Assembly: GCA_029938465.1 (NCBI GenBank)
Contig: JAOZUW010000002.1
Location: 10,403 to 56,587, forward strand
Direction: 5' to 3'
Length of the DNA: 46,185 nt
From: Bacteroidales bacterium
GTDB taxonomy: Bacteria; Bacteroidota; Bacteroidia; Bacteroidales; UBA12170
Shown: positions 16,912-25,307 of the stretch, one piece after another
Numbering within the stretch: position 1 is the stretch's first letter
Layout: every line of letters begins with the position of its first letter
The notes under the pieces: model-generated
What the model saw: only the letters and a program-made list of their open reading frames with translations
The model's database searches: none
Told to the model about the DNA's origin: nothing
Made by a program: the position numbers and the translations under genes

Positions 16912-16977
16912 ATTGGTTACTTTTATAAATGATAATCTGTGATATAAATTGTTTTTTTCTCTTTCTTATTGACCTTT

Positions 16978-16985
16978 CAAAAGTA
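16978..16985 (-). promoter_or_regulatory. -7 element of nrdJ
   Basis: TACTTTTG on the minus strand is an exact TAnnTTTG match 67 bases upstream of the nrdJ start. No convincing TTTG is seen at the -33 distance. Confidence 0.5.
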
Positions 16986-17506
16986 TCAAAAATTCTGATA
17001 AATTTTCCTTATTCTTATTAACATTGGCTGTTGATTATTTTATTAAAATTGGCAATTGCTTGATATTGTTGAGGAAAAGGAAATTTAAAAAATCGAGTTT
17101 TATTTTTAGTGAAAAATCCATAAAAGGCGTACAATGAGACTGGTACACTGTTTTTCGGATTGAAAAAAACGCTTTTTTTTACTTTTTTAATAAAAAAATG
17201 TTTATAATTATATTTTTCTTATTCATTTTTTTGGCATATCAATTGTGTCTGTAAGCATAACAGCCTACATATCATATCATTTGTAATAATTGGGAGAAAA
17301 TAGCACTCTTATTAAATGATAGATTTCACTCACAAAAGATTTAAAATTATGAGCAATAAAACATAAAAAATTTTAAAAAATGAAAGAAGATTACACCAAA
17401 AAAGAGCTATCCTTAAAAATAATTGCAAAATGCAGTTTATAAAGTGTTTATTTTTTGATAATTCTGATTCGATAAGTTTCTTTCTAATATTACAAGCCTA
17501 AATTCA

Positions 17507-17526
17507 AAGTAAACAATTGTTTACTT
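17507..17526. promoter_or_regulatory. Perfect 20-base palindrome, candidate operator
   Basis: AAGTAAACAATTGTTTACTT is its own reverse complement over 20 bases. It overlaps the TTG at 17525-17527 that serves as the -33 element of the adjacent promoter, the classic place for a repressor, or for an activator touching sigma. The regulator is not in the window. Confidence 0.6.
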
Positions 17527-17555
17527 GATAACAATAAATATTATCCTTACCTTTG
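17525..17555 (+). promoter_or_regulatory. Promoter of the PKD-domain T9SS cargo gene
   Basis: TTG at 17525-17527 and a perfect -7 TACCTTTG at 17548-17555 are separated by exactly 20 bases. Transcription would start near 17560, about 20 bases before the ATG at 17580. Confidence 0.65.
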
Positions 17556-17579
17556 GATTTCCCAAAAAAAATTGACATT

Positions 17580-19055
17580 ATGAAAAAACAAATAATTTAC
17601 CTTTTGGTAACTTTTGCAGCTCTGCAATTAACTTCTTATGGGCAAACCGGTCAACAAAGAGATGATGCTAACGGTGATTGGACCGAACAGCATGTAACAC
17701 TTTACGATACACCTGAAGCCGACATGATGGTTCGCGCTGGAGATATAGATAACTTAAGTTTTGGATGGCCAAATGACTTTGATCCTTTTTCAGGCAATTC
17801 TACTTATTCGCATGGTTTTCCTTGGACACTGGATGATACCGATGCAATGGGAACTGATAGAATTATGGTCATCAGCAGTTTTGGGTATAGTCCTTTTGGA
17901 AAAGATGGTTATACAAGCTCAACCTCTAGACCTGAAAACTTACCCAGACCTATTCTTTTAGCATACAGCCTTAATAACATGGAATTAGAGTCTGCAGTCC
18001 TTCAGTTATTTGCAGATGATTTTCAGGCTCCTAATTGGGGAGCTCAATATTTCGCTACTATCAATGGTGAAAGTGCCCCATATGTTGCAAAAGTTATCAA
18101 TCAATTAAGTCAAACAGGTCCCATTGGAAAAATAGTTAATATTTCTATTCCAGAAAATCATCTTTATCTATTGGAGCGAGATTCTTTTAATATTTTTATC
18201 GATGATACGATTACCGGAGTTGCAGAGGGCTACGCCATTGATTTTGTAAAACTTCTATTAAATCCCAAGGGCTTTAGTTATACAGCAAAAGTTTTTGGTT
18301 ATGTAGTTGATATAGACACAGGTGAGCCTATTGAAAATGCTGTAATTTCAGCCTCGGGATCGGGTGAAGTAATATCAGATGAAGAAGGATATTATATTTT
18401 TGAAAACCTGCCAGCAGGAATAACCAACCTATATGTCACCAAATTTAGCTACGATACAATAAATATACTAGTCGATCTTATCAATGGGGATTCCATTCAA
18501 AGGGACTTCCAGCTAAACGAAGTCCTTGAAGCCGATTTTGTTGCCGATAATCAAAATAGTTCTACGGCTCCTCATAGTGTACAGTTTACTGATTTAACTT
18601 CTATGAATCCAACAGATTGGACATGGAATTTTGGTGATGGCGGTACTTCGGAAGAGCAAAATCCATTACATACTTATGAAACTAATGGTAACTATACGGT
18701 AACACTAACAGCAAGCAATAGCGAAGAAACAAATACCAAAATCCGAATCAATTATATTAGTATTGGAGTAGAAGGCATAGAAGAGCATTCAACTATATCT
18801 GCTTACCAAATAGCACCAAATCCTATAAGCTCCTCGGCAAAGATTTCTTTGGATTTAAAGAATTCCGGCTCGTTGACAATCTATATACAAGATATCACCG
18901 GCAAAGCGGTAAAAACGGTATATAAGCAATATCAACAAAAAGGAAAATGTGATATAGAAATGAATGTCGATGATTTAATAAATGGAATCTATTTTATGAC
19001 TATTCAGCTCAATAATAATTCACTTACCAAGAAAATATTAATTCTGCACGAATAA
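17580..19055 (+). CDS. Secreted PKD-domain protein with T9SS sorting domain
   Basis: The ORF track begins at a TTG at 17553, which lies inside the -7 element; the ATG at 17580 gives a proper signal peptide (IIYLLVTFAALQLTSYGQ) and 491 residues. Residues about 45-230 contain GDIDNLSFGWPNDFDPFSG and related text, a domain I have seen in Bacteroidetes secreted proteins but cannot name. Then come a carboxypeptidase-regulatory-like domain (VFGYVVDIDTGEPIENAVIS, about 245-320), a PKD domain (PTDWTWNFGDGGTSEEQNP, about 325-400) and a C-terminal T9SS type A sorting domain (YQIAPNPISSSAKISL to KKILILHE). It is likely displayed at the cell surface or released. The operator-like palindrome suggests regulated expression. 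Confidence 0.8.
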   Translation: MKKQIIYLLVTFAALQLTSYGQTGQQRDDANGDWTEQHVTLYDTPEADMMVRAGDIDNLSFGWPNDFDPFSGNSTYSHGFPWTLDDTDAMGTDRIMVISSFGYSPFGKDGYTSSTSRPENLPRPILLAYSLNNMELESAVLQLFADDFQAPNWGAQYFATINGESAPYVAKVINQLSQTGPIGKIVNISIPENHLYLLERDSFNIFIDDTITGVAEGYAIDFVKLLLNPKGFSYTAKVFGYVVDIDTGEPIENAVISASGSGEVISDEEGYYIFENLPAGITNLYVTKFSYDTINILVDLINGDSIQRDFQLNEVLEADFVADNQNSSTAPHSVQFTDLTSMNPTDWTWNFGDGGTSEEQNPLHTYETNGNYTVTLTASNSEETNTKIRINYISIGVEGIEEHSTISAYQIAPNPISSSAKISLDLKNSGSLTIYIQDITGKAVKTVYKQYQQKGKCDIEMNVDDLINGIYFMTIQLNNNSLTKKILILHE

Positions 19056-19136
19056 TAAGTGCTCCTAATTTTTTGGCAAGAGTAATACATATTTGCAAAT
19101 GCGCTATTCGTAAATATTTTTAGCTTACAAGCATAG

Positions 19137-19169
19137 CAAAAGGCTGTTCCCCGAGAAAACAGCCTTTTG
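19137..19169. terminator. Bidirectional terminator between convergent T9SS cargo genes
   Basis: CAAAAGGCTGTT (19137-19148) and its exact complement (19158-19169) form a 12-base stem with a 9-base loop between the two converging genes. T residues are part of the distal stem on either strand. Confidence 0.75.
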
Positions 19170-19233
19170 AAAAAAATTCATTTATGGTATCTTTATTACT
19201 AACTAAATGTCAAATTGATTGATATGAATAATT

Positions 19234-20637
19234 TTATTCTTTAATAAATTTCAAAACGGTTTTACTCTCTTTAGTGATGATCTCCACCATATAAATGCCA
19301 TTACCAGTGATATCTAGGGTCAATTTTTGTGATGTAATATCTTGATAATTTCTTAATAGTTTTCCTTCCATATTCCAAATATTCACCTGAAGAACCTTAA
19401 TGTTTTTATCAAATTCCAATATAGCCAATCCATTTGTAGGGTTTGGATAAAGTTTGATGTTATTTTTCAATACACTTTCATCAATGGCATCGTTATTCCC
19501 TTCTATCTCTATCCATTTACTATATGGAAGTCCGCCGGGAACTTTTATTGTAGCCTCCTCATTTTCTATATCATACTCAAAAATACCTCCGTGATAGGTA
19601 GTCCCAGTATAAGCTGCATACAGTTTATTGTTTGAGGCTTGAAAAAAACCAGTTCGAGGATTTCTAACGGCATCATTTAAATTAACTAATTTAGTTAAGG
19701 AATGATTATTGATATTAAATGAATATATTATCCCTGCTAGATTATCATCACCACCTTCTCTGGTGAGTCCAATCAATGATCCATCTGCTAATTGCAATAA
19801 TCCTCCTATAGGATAACGACCATCTTCAGCCCAATTAAAATCAAAAACCTTCTTCAGGCTATCTTCTTCAATATTGTATTCAAAGATGACTCCATTATAG
19901 TAATCTCCACCCACAGTAGCTGTACCATAAATTTTTCCATTATTAGCTTGTATAAGGTTTCCGGTTGGACCTTTGCCATTGGCGGCCTCATTAAAGCTTT
20001 CAATAAGATTATATTCATTGTTTTCGAGATCAAATTCAAATAAAACGCCAAAACCCATAGCACCTCCAGCATTTGCACAACCGTATAGCTTTCCGTTATT
20101 GGCCTGCAATAATACCCCGTTAGGCCATCTGCCATCGCTGCTATTGAAATAATGTATAACAATGTACTGATCATTCTCGATATCGTATTCAAAGAGTGTA
20201 CCCCAGTCACTAATACCGCCTTTTTCAGCAACACCATACAGGCGACCATTACTTGCCTGAATCATAGATGTCCTAGGTTTCTTCCCTTCAGTTTCTACAA
20301 AGTCATACTTCTTTGTGAAAGTATTATTTGCTGGGTCATATTCAAAAATAACCCCACAATCATTTTCACCTCCAGCAAAGCAGTTGCCATATAATTTTTT
20401 ATTAGTTGCTTGTACTAAACCTGCAGAAGGGCTATAGCCATTTAAGCCACCATCATTGCTATAAAAATTATATACCACTTCCATATTGTTAGCATTGGCA
20501 TCGGTTTTATAGATACATCCATGAGAAACACCATCAAAACCTGCTGATGAAGTACTCCAAAGCTCTAATGTTTGAGACCAAGAACTTGTAGTAAACAAAC
20601 CAACAATAAAGACTACGAATAATAGTTTTGCTTTCAT
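19234..20637 (-). CDS. Secreted GloVer-repeat protein with T9SS sorting domain
   Basis: The 467-residue product has a signal peptide (LLFVVFIVGLFTTSSWSQ). Residues about 35-385 hold seven or so repeats of the form LIQANNGKLYG...GG...G.IFEYD, matching the choice-of-anchor tandem repeat called GloVer and probably folding as a beta propeller. The C-terminal 75 residues are a T9SS type A sorting domain (IKLYPNPTNGLAILEF to VLKFIKE). The repeats describe an extracellular structural or adhesive protein; no enzymatic site is visible. It converges with the PKD-domain cargo gene and shares its terminator. Confidence 0.8.
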   Translation of the reverse strand: MKAKLLFVVFIVGLFTTSSWSQTLELWSTSSAGFDGVSHGCIYKTDANANNMEVVYNFYSNDGGLNGYSPSAGLVQATNKKLYGNCFAGGENDCGVIFEYDPANNTFTKKYDFVETEGKKPRTSMIQASNGRLYGVAEKGGISDWGTLFEYDIENDQYIVIHYFNSSDGRWPNGVLLQANNGKLYGCANAGGAMGFGVLFEFDLENNEYNLIESFNEAANGKGPTGNLIQANNGKIYGTATVGGDYYNGVIFEYNIEEDSLKKVFDFNWAEDGRYPIGGLLQLADGSLIGLTREGGDDNLAGIIYSFNINNHSLTKLVNLNDAVRNPRTGFFQASNNKLYAAYTGTTYHGGIFEYDIENEEATIKVPGGLPYSKWIEIEGNNDAIDESVLKNNIKLYPNPTNGLAILEFDKNIKVLQVNIWNMEGKLLRNYQDITSQKLTLDITGNGIYMVEIITKESKTVLKFIKE

Positions 20638-20765
20638 TTTATTAGTTTTTTTAAATTAGAACAATATGTTATTTAGCTTGGCTTATGGTTTTATGTGGCA
20701 AGAAATAGTATTCAATAACAATTCAAATTAATTCCTTTTTATTTAAAGAATTGTAAAGTTAAACT

Positions 20766-20790
20766 ATTTATTTGCCTATGGCAAATAAAT
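20766..20790. repeat. Perfect 11-base hairpin
   Basis: ATTTATTTGCC at 20766-20776 and GGCAAATAAAT at 20780-20790 pair over a 3-base loop. It lies about 130 bases upstream of the GloVer-repeat gene start and could be an operator or a leftover terminator. Confidence 0.5.
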
Positions 20791-20848
20791 TGCAGTATAT
20801 TTATAAACTAAGTCGCAAAACCAAATGTTTTGTATAATGAGGATGTAT

Positions 20849-21012
20849 TAAGACCGTTGCAAGAGCAAATATTTTGTTCAAATATGAGGCATGAAAATTT
20901 TTAAACCCGCAGCATACTATTGTATTCGAGGACTTTAAAAATTTGACAACGAAGTAGTTGGGCAAAAGATTGCTCATTTGTCTAAATATCTCGCCTTTTT
21001 GCAACGGTCTTA
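20849..21012. mobile_element. Putative MITE-like palindromic element, 164 bp
   Basis: The ends are perfect 14-base inverted repeats, TAAGACCGTTGCAA (20849-20862) and TTGCAACGGTCTTA (20999-21012), flanked on both sides by TAT (20846-20848 and 21013-21015), a possible target duplication. Inside, GAGCAAATATTTTG (20863-20876) nearly pairs with CAAAAGATTGCTC (20963-20975), and AAATTTTTAAA (20895-20905) pairs perfectly with 20934-20944. The element has no coding capacity and can fold on itself over most of its length. These are the properties of a miniature inverted-repeat element moved by a transposase elsewhere. No second copy was noticed in the window. Confidence 0.55.
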
Positions 21013-21065
21013 TATTGTCATAATATAACCAGATTGATAAAGGAGGATTAGACTTGATAGAAAGT

Positions 21066-21102
21066 AACAACCCTCCAGAGAAAAAATCTCAGGAGGGTTG
21101 TT
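21066..21102. terminator. Intrinsic terminator next to iorB
   Basis: AACAACCCTCC (21066-21076) pairs perfectly with GGAGGGTTGTT (21092-21102), with a further GAGA/TCTC pairing inside. It lies 22 bases past the iorB stop on the minus strand. The better T tail (TTTTATATTT) is on the plus strand, so it may also block transcription coming out of the MITE-like element. Confidence 0.8.
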
Positions 21103-21123
21103 TTATATTTATATTGATTTCAG

Positions 21124-21711
21124 CTACTGCTTTAAAGTCTCATCTGCAACAGCACGCCCAGCTCTTAGAGCTTCAATATTAGCATTAATAATACGCTCAC
21201 CTTTTTTCATAAATATTTGTTTTAGAGCTTCCTCAAAAGCTGCAAATGGAATATCGATAAAAGGAGTGGCTGCACCCAAAGCTACAATGTTTGAAGATCG
21301 TGGTGAACCTATTTCTTTAGCTATTTTGTCAGCATCAAGAATAATTACATTTTTACGTGTTTTTATTTTCTCAATAACTTTTTCCAAATCCGGATAATTG
21401 GTAATATTAATAAATGGTGTGGAGTTAGTAATGATCCAACTATCTTTATGTAAAAATTCAATATACCTTAAAGATTCCATAGGCTCTACCGATAAAATAA
21501 TATCGCAAGCTCCCTTAGGGATAAGGTCAGAAGCAATAGGTTTTGATGAAATTCGCAAATGCGATTGTACAGCACCACCTCTTTGACTCATACCATGAAC
21601 TTCAGCTTGTTTTAAATGCAAATCATTTGAAAGTGCAGCTGTTCCAATAGTTGCGGCAATAGAAAGAATTCCTTGGCCACCTACTCCTGCTAAAATTATA
21701 TCTGTTTTCAT
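21124..21711 (-). CDS. iorB: Indolepyruvate:ferredoxin oxidoreductase beta subunit
   Basis: The 195-residue product has the IorB start DIILAGVGGQGILSIAATIG, the KQAEVHGMSQRGGAVQSHLR motif and SVEPMESLRY. It is the gamma-type domain of the 2-oxoacid:ferredoxin oxidoreductase superfamily. With IorA it oxidatively decarboxylates aryl pyruvates from aromatic amino acids to aryl acetyl-CoA and reduces ferredoxin. The gene follows iorA after 6 bases, so both are co-transcribed. This route is typical of anaerobes that ferment amino acids. Confidence 0.94.
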   Translation of the reverse strand: MKTDIILAGVGGQGILSIAATIGTAALSNDLHLKQAEVHGMSQRGGAVQSHLRISSKPIASDLIPKGACDIILSVEPMESLRYIEFLHKDSWIITNSTPFINITNYPDLEKVIEKIKTRKNVIILDADKIAKEIGSPRSSNIVALGAATPFIDIPFAAFEEALKQIFMKKGERIINANIEALRAGRAVADETLKQ

Positions 21712-21717
21712 CTGTTT

Positions 21718-23346
21718 TTATCTCAAGTTTAGTTCTTTAATTTTTTCGTTTAAGGAAATATTTCGTGTGGTTTGAACACACTGACGACGAGGGATAACAA
21801 CCGAAACACCATCGTAAGCCAATTCCTTTCTAATAATATCAACCATCATGTCATGGTTTTTCTTTAAAGGAGTAAATACTATAATATGGTCGGGATCAAC
21901 ACCTATTCCTTCACAAATATTTTCTATTTTACCTAGAGCTGCAGAGTCTTGTCCTCCAGTCATTCCGGTTGTAAAATTATCGGATATTAAAATAGTAATG
22001 GGAGAATTTTCATTCACAGCATCAATTAAACCGGTCATACCTGAATGGGTAAATGTAGAATCACCAATAACCGAAACGGCAGGAATTAAACCTGCATCAG
22101 CGGCACCTTTGGCCATGGTTATTGATGCTCCCATGTCTACACAAGTATTAATGGCATTATAAGGAGGTAAAGCTCCTAAAGTATAACAGCCAATATCGCT
22201 AAACACACGACCTATTCCATAATCGCTTAATGCTTCATTTAGGGCGTCATAGGCGTCAATATGACCACAGCCTACACACATGGCAGGAGGCCGGTTGGCT
22301 ACTACATCAGCAATAGATTTATCTACTTCTAAAATCTCTTCTTCGCTAGCTAGCTTTAAAGCTTTTGCAATAAGATTAGGATTTAATTCACCGTCGCGAG
22401 GTAAAGAACCATCTAAACGACCACGAACTTTCTCTTTGGCTAAATAACCTTTTAATAACTCTTCAATAATTGGATAACCATCTTCAAGAATGAGAACTTC
22501 ATCACATTCTTCCATTATTTTCTCCACTTTTGTGCGTGGTAAAGGATACTGACCAATTTTAAGTAATGGGAAGTTTAAATCATCATCCTGATAATTCTCC
22601 ATTAAATAATTATAAGCCAATCCACAAGCAATAATTCCTAATTTCTTGTCTGTTCCATCATAGTAATGATTAAAAGAAGAGTTTTCTGAATCTTCAACAA
22701 AACCGGAGAAACTGTTTAGTAAATCTTTGTATTGCGCTCGCGCAATTGAAGGTAACAAAACAAATTGTTTTGGGTTAGAAGGAAGAACAACTTCATTTTG
22801 ATCTAAAAGCTCTTTTCTTTCAACACCCGCTCTGGAGTGAGCCAATCGAGTAGTAATTCGGACCATTACAGGTATTCTGAATTTTTCAGACAATTGAAAA
22901 CCATAATAAGCCATATCGTAGGCTTCTTGTTGGCTTGATGGTTCTAAAATAGGAATTTGTGCAAATTTACCGTAAAATCTACTATCCTGTTCGTTTTGCG
23001 AAGAGTGCATAGACGGATCATCTGCAACAGTAACTAAAAGGCCACCGTTTGAACCTGTAATGGCAGAGTTGATAAAGGCATCAGCTGCTACATTTAACCC
23101 AACGTGTTTCATACATACCATAGCACGTTTCCCAGCATATGACATACCTAAACCTGATTCCATGGCTGTTTTTTCGTTGGATGACCATTGGCTGTGGATA
23201 TTACGCTCTTTAGCCAACTCGTCATGTTGAACATATTCTGTTATTTCCGTTGAAGGAGTGCCTGGATAGGCATAAACACCTGACATACCGCCGTCAATTG
23301 CTCCTTGCGCAATGGCTTCAGCACCTAACAATAATAACTTTTGCAT
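21718..23346 (-). CDS. iorA: Indolepyruvate:ferredoxin oxidoreductase alpha subunit, apparently without the ferredoxin domain
   Basis: The track starts at a TTG at 23373; the ATG at 23346 (MQKLLLLGAEAIAQGAIDGG) fits the family start and gives 542 residues. Motifs: GVYAYPGTPSTEITEY, the CVGCGH motif in the thiamine-diphosphate domain, SDIGCYTLGALPP, GDSTFTHSGMTGL and NFTTGMTGGQ. Archaeal IorA proteins end in a domain with Cys clusters for two [4Fe-4S] centres; here the protein stops after VVIPRRQCVQTT plus about 20 residues and has no such clusters. The electron path must therefore differ or use a separate ferredoxin-like subunit. A -7 element lies just upstream. Confidence 0.9.
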   Translation of the reverse strand: MQKLLLLGAEAIAQGAIDGGMSGVYAYPGTPSTEITEYVQHDELAKERNIHSQWSSNEKTAMESGLGMSYAGKRAMVCMKHVGLNVAADAFINSAITGSNGGLLVTVADDPSMHSSQNEQDSRFYGKFAQIPILEPSSQQEAYDMAYYGFQLSEKFRIPVMVRITTRLAHSRAGVERKELLDQNEVVLPSNPKQFVLLPSIARAQYKDLLNSFSGFVEDSENSSFNHYYDGTDKKLGIIACGLAYNYLMENYQDDDLNFPLLKIGQYPLPRTKVEKIMEECDEVLILEDGYPIIEELLKGYLAKEKVRGRLDGSLPRDGELNPNLIAKALKLASEEEILEVDKSIADVVANRPPAMCVGCGHIDAYDALNEALSDYGIGRVFSDIGCYTLGALPPYNAINTCVDMGASITMAKGAADAGLIPAVSVIGDSTFTHSGMTGLIDAVNENSPITILISDNFTTGMTGGQDSAALGKIENICEGIGVDPDHIIVFTPLKKNHDMMVDIIRKELAYDGVSVVIPRRQCVQTTRNISLNEKIKELNLR

Positions 23347-23370
23347 GTATTTTTTTGTTTTTCTTGACCC

Positions 23371-23378
23371 CAAAACTA
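23371..23378 (-). promoter_or_regulatory. -7 element of iorAB
   Basis: TAGTTTTG on the minus strand is an exact TAnnTTTG match 24 bases upstream of the iorA ATG. A second exact match, TACCTTTG, lies at 23468-23475 and would give a longer leader. Neither has a clear -33 TTTG. Confidence 0.45.
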
Positions 23379-23552
23379 TTTTGAGGTTTCTTGTGGGCGT
23401 GTTTTATTATATTGGAGTAGTAAATGGTTCCAAGCTCCCCAGCCCTAGGGATTTTTCAATTTTGCTACAAAGGTAATGAAAATACTTTTGAGTTTTTATA
23501 GTAGATTTACTGAAAATGAAATTTGGAATTATTATAAGTTAGAAGATAAATA

Positions 23553-25238
23553 CTACTTTTTCCAGCTATCACGTAAACTTACAGTACGGTTAAAAATCAT
23601 CTTTTCGTCTGTACTATCTTTATCAATATTGAAATATCCGGTTCGTTCAAACTGAAAATGAGTTAAATATGCTTTTCCTTGAACTGAGGGTTCTATATAG
23701 GTTTTTTCAATAATTTGAAGGCTATCAGTGTTTAAAAAGTCTTTAAAGTCCTTTTCTTTATCACCATCAGGAGCTTCGGTAGAAAACAGACGATCGTATA
23801 ATCGCACTTCAGCTTCTATATTATTATTGGCATCCACCCAGTGCATAGCTCCTTTTACCTTTCTTCCATCTGGCGACTTGCCACCTTTTGAAAGTGGATC
23901 ATAGGTGCAACGCAGCTCTACTACTTTTCCGTTTTCATCTTTAATAGCCTCATTGCATGTTACAAAATAAGCATACTTTAAGCGTACTTCTTTTCCTACC
24001 GACATACGAAAGAATTTCTTTGGAGCATCTTCCATATAGTCTGATTGTTCAATATATAAATTGCGGCTAAAAGGTAACATACGGCTACCTGCACTTTCAT
24101 CTTCTGGGTTGTTAATAGCCGAAACTTCTTCACTTTCTCCTTCAGGGTAATTAGTAATCACCACTTTTAATGGATCAAGAACAGCCATTACTCTATTGGC
24201 TTTTTGATTAAGGTCTTCTCTAACCAAATTTTCTAACAAAGCTACATCTATTATATTATTTCGTTTGGCAATTCCAATTCTATCAGAGAAATTCCGGATA
24301 CTGGTAGGAGTATAACCTCTACGACGCATGCCCGAAATAGTAGGCATTCTTGGGTCATCCCATCCATTAACTAATTTTTCTTCTACCAATTGTAGCAATT
24401 TACGTTTGCTCATCACAGTGTAAGTGAGATTTAGGCGTGCAAATTCTATTTGTTGAGGATGAAAAACCTCTAATTGATTAAGAAACCAATCGTATAAGGG
24501 ACGATGGTTTTCGAATTCTAAAGTACAAAGAGAATGGGTGATTTTCTCAAAACTATCTTCTAGCCCGTGAGCCCAATCATACATTGGATAAATACACCAT
24601 TTATTTCCAGTTCTATGATGTTCAGCATGACGAATGCGATAAAGAGCAGGGTCACGCATATGCATGTTTGGAGAAGTCAAGTCAATTTTTGCTCTCAGTG
24701 TTTTGGCACCATCAGGAAAATCACCATTCTTCATTTTCGCTAATAAATCCAGGTTTTCTTCAATACTTCTGTTTCTATAAGGGCTGGCTTGAGCAGGTTT
24801 TTGTGGTGTGCCACGCATTTGGCTAACTTCTTGGGCACTTAAATCGCAAACAAAAGCTTTTTCTTGCCTAACAAGATCTTGAGCTAGTTCGTACATCTTA
24901 TCAAAATAATCGCTGGCAAAATACAAACGATCTTCCCAATCGAAACCCAACCATTTTACATCTTCTTTTATAGAATCTACATATTCTACATCTTCCTTGG
25001 TAGGATTGGTATCATCAAAACGAAGATTGCATTTTCCATTATATTTTTTGGCTATACCAAAATTTAAACAGATGGATTTAGCATGCCCAATATGCAGATA
25101 GCCATTAGGTTCAGGAGGGAAACGAGTATGTACTCTAGATTCGTTTTTTCCATCTTTAAGATCTTGTTCTATTATTTGTTCAATAAAATTGAGCGGTGCT
25201 TTGCTCTCAGTGGCTTTTATATCGGGTTTATTCATCAT
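23553..25238 (-). CDS. glnS: Glutaminyl-tRNA synthetase
   Basis: The 561-residue class I synthetase is collinear with E. coli GlnRS (554 residues). It has [18 protein letters not shown] with the HIGH motif, [11 protein letters not shown], the [15 protein letters not shown] block, the KMSKS-equivalent [10 protein letters not shown] and [18 protein letters not shown]. It charges tRNA-Gln with glutamine directly, so this organism need not rely on the GatCAB route for Gln-tRNA. It starts MMNK; either methionine is possible. It has its own -7 element (25258-25265), though ettA lies just upstream on the same strand. Confidence 0.97.
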   Translation of the reverse strand: MMNKPDIKATESKAPLNFIEQIIEQDLKDGKNESRVHTRFPPEPNGYLHIGHAKSICLNFGIAKKYNGKCNLRFDDTNPTKEDVEYVDSIKEDVKWLGFDWEDRLYFASDYFDKMYELAQDLVRQEKAFVCDLSAQEVSQMRGTPQKPAQASPYRNRSIEENLDLLAKMKNGDFPDGAKTLRAKIDLTSPNMHMRDPALYRIRHAEHHRTGNKWCIYPMYDWAHGLEDSFEKITHSLCTLEFENHRPLYDWFLNQLEVFHPQQIEFARLNLTYTVMSKRKLLQLVEEKLVNGWDDPRMPTISGMRRRGYTPTSIRNFSDRIGIAKRNNIIDVALLENLVREDLNQKANRVMAVLDPLKVVITNYPEGESEEVSAINNPEDESAGSRMLPFSRNLYIEQSDYMEDAPKKFFRMSVGKEVRLKYAYFVTCNEAIKDENGKVVELRCTYDPLSKGGKSPDGRKVKGAMHWVDANNNIEAEVRLYDRLFSTEAPDGDKEKDFKDFLNTDSLQIIEKTYIEPSVQGKAYLTHFQFERTGYFNIDKDSTDEKMIFNRTVSLRDSWKK

Positions 25239-25257
25239 TCAATACTTAAGTTTTGCG

Positions 25258-25265
25258 CAAAAATA
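25258..25265 (-). promoter_or_regulatory. -7 element of glnS
   Basis: TATTTTTG on the minus strand matches TAnnTTTG exactly, 19 bases upstream of the start codon. A TTTG lies 24 bases further upstream (25290-25293), a little beyond the usual spacing. Confidence 0.5.
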
Positions 25266-25307
25266 GGTAGAATTATTAAATAGTCACCGCAAAACAAATT
25301 TAAATAA

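Larger units (their letters stand above)
16912..17579. other. Long AT-rich divergent intergenic region
   Basis: This 668-base region lies between nrdJ and a divergent T9SS cargo gene. It holds the nrdJ -7 element (16978-16985, minus), a weak sigma-54-like site (17232-17247), a 20-codon ORF at 17380-17442 (MKEDYTKKELSLKIIAKCSL) of doubtful meaning, and the palindrome plus promoter at 17507-17555. The stretch 17040-17230 is very A/T-rich with homopolymer runs and holds no credible gene. Confidence 0.55.
20638..21123. other. Intergenic region holding a palindromic element
   Basis: This 486-base region contains a short hairpin (20766-20790), the 164-base MITE-like element (20849-21012) and a terminator (21066-21102). 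The 89-codon minus-strand ORF at 20801-21070 runs through the palindromic element and does not look like a protein gene. Confidence 0.6.

Noticed and set aside
16912-17200. Possible cobalamin riboswitch upstream of the B12-dependent nrdJ
   Set aside because: I looked on the minus strand for a B12 box (GCCACTG-like) and the supporting stems and did not find them.
17380-17442. 20-codon ORF MKEDYTKKELSLKIIAKCSL
   Set aside because: It has plausible composition but is too short to support, with no match I recognise and no clear promoter.
20801-21070. 89-codon minus-strand ORF in the iorB downstream gap
   Set aside because: It runs through the palindromic MITE-like element, so its openness is a by-product of the inverted repeats, and the peptide has no recognisable domain.
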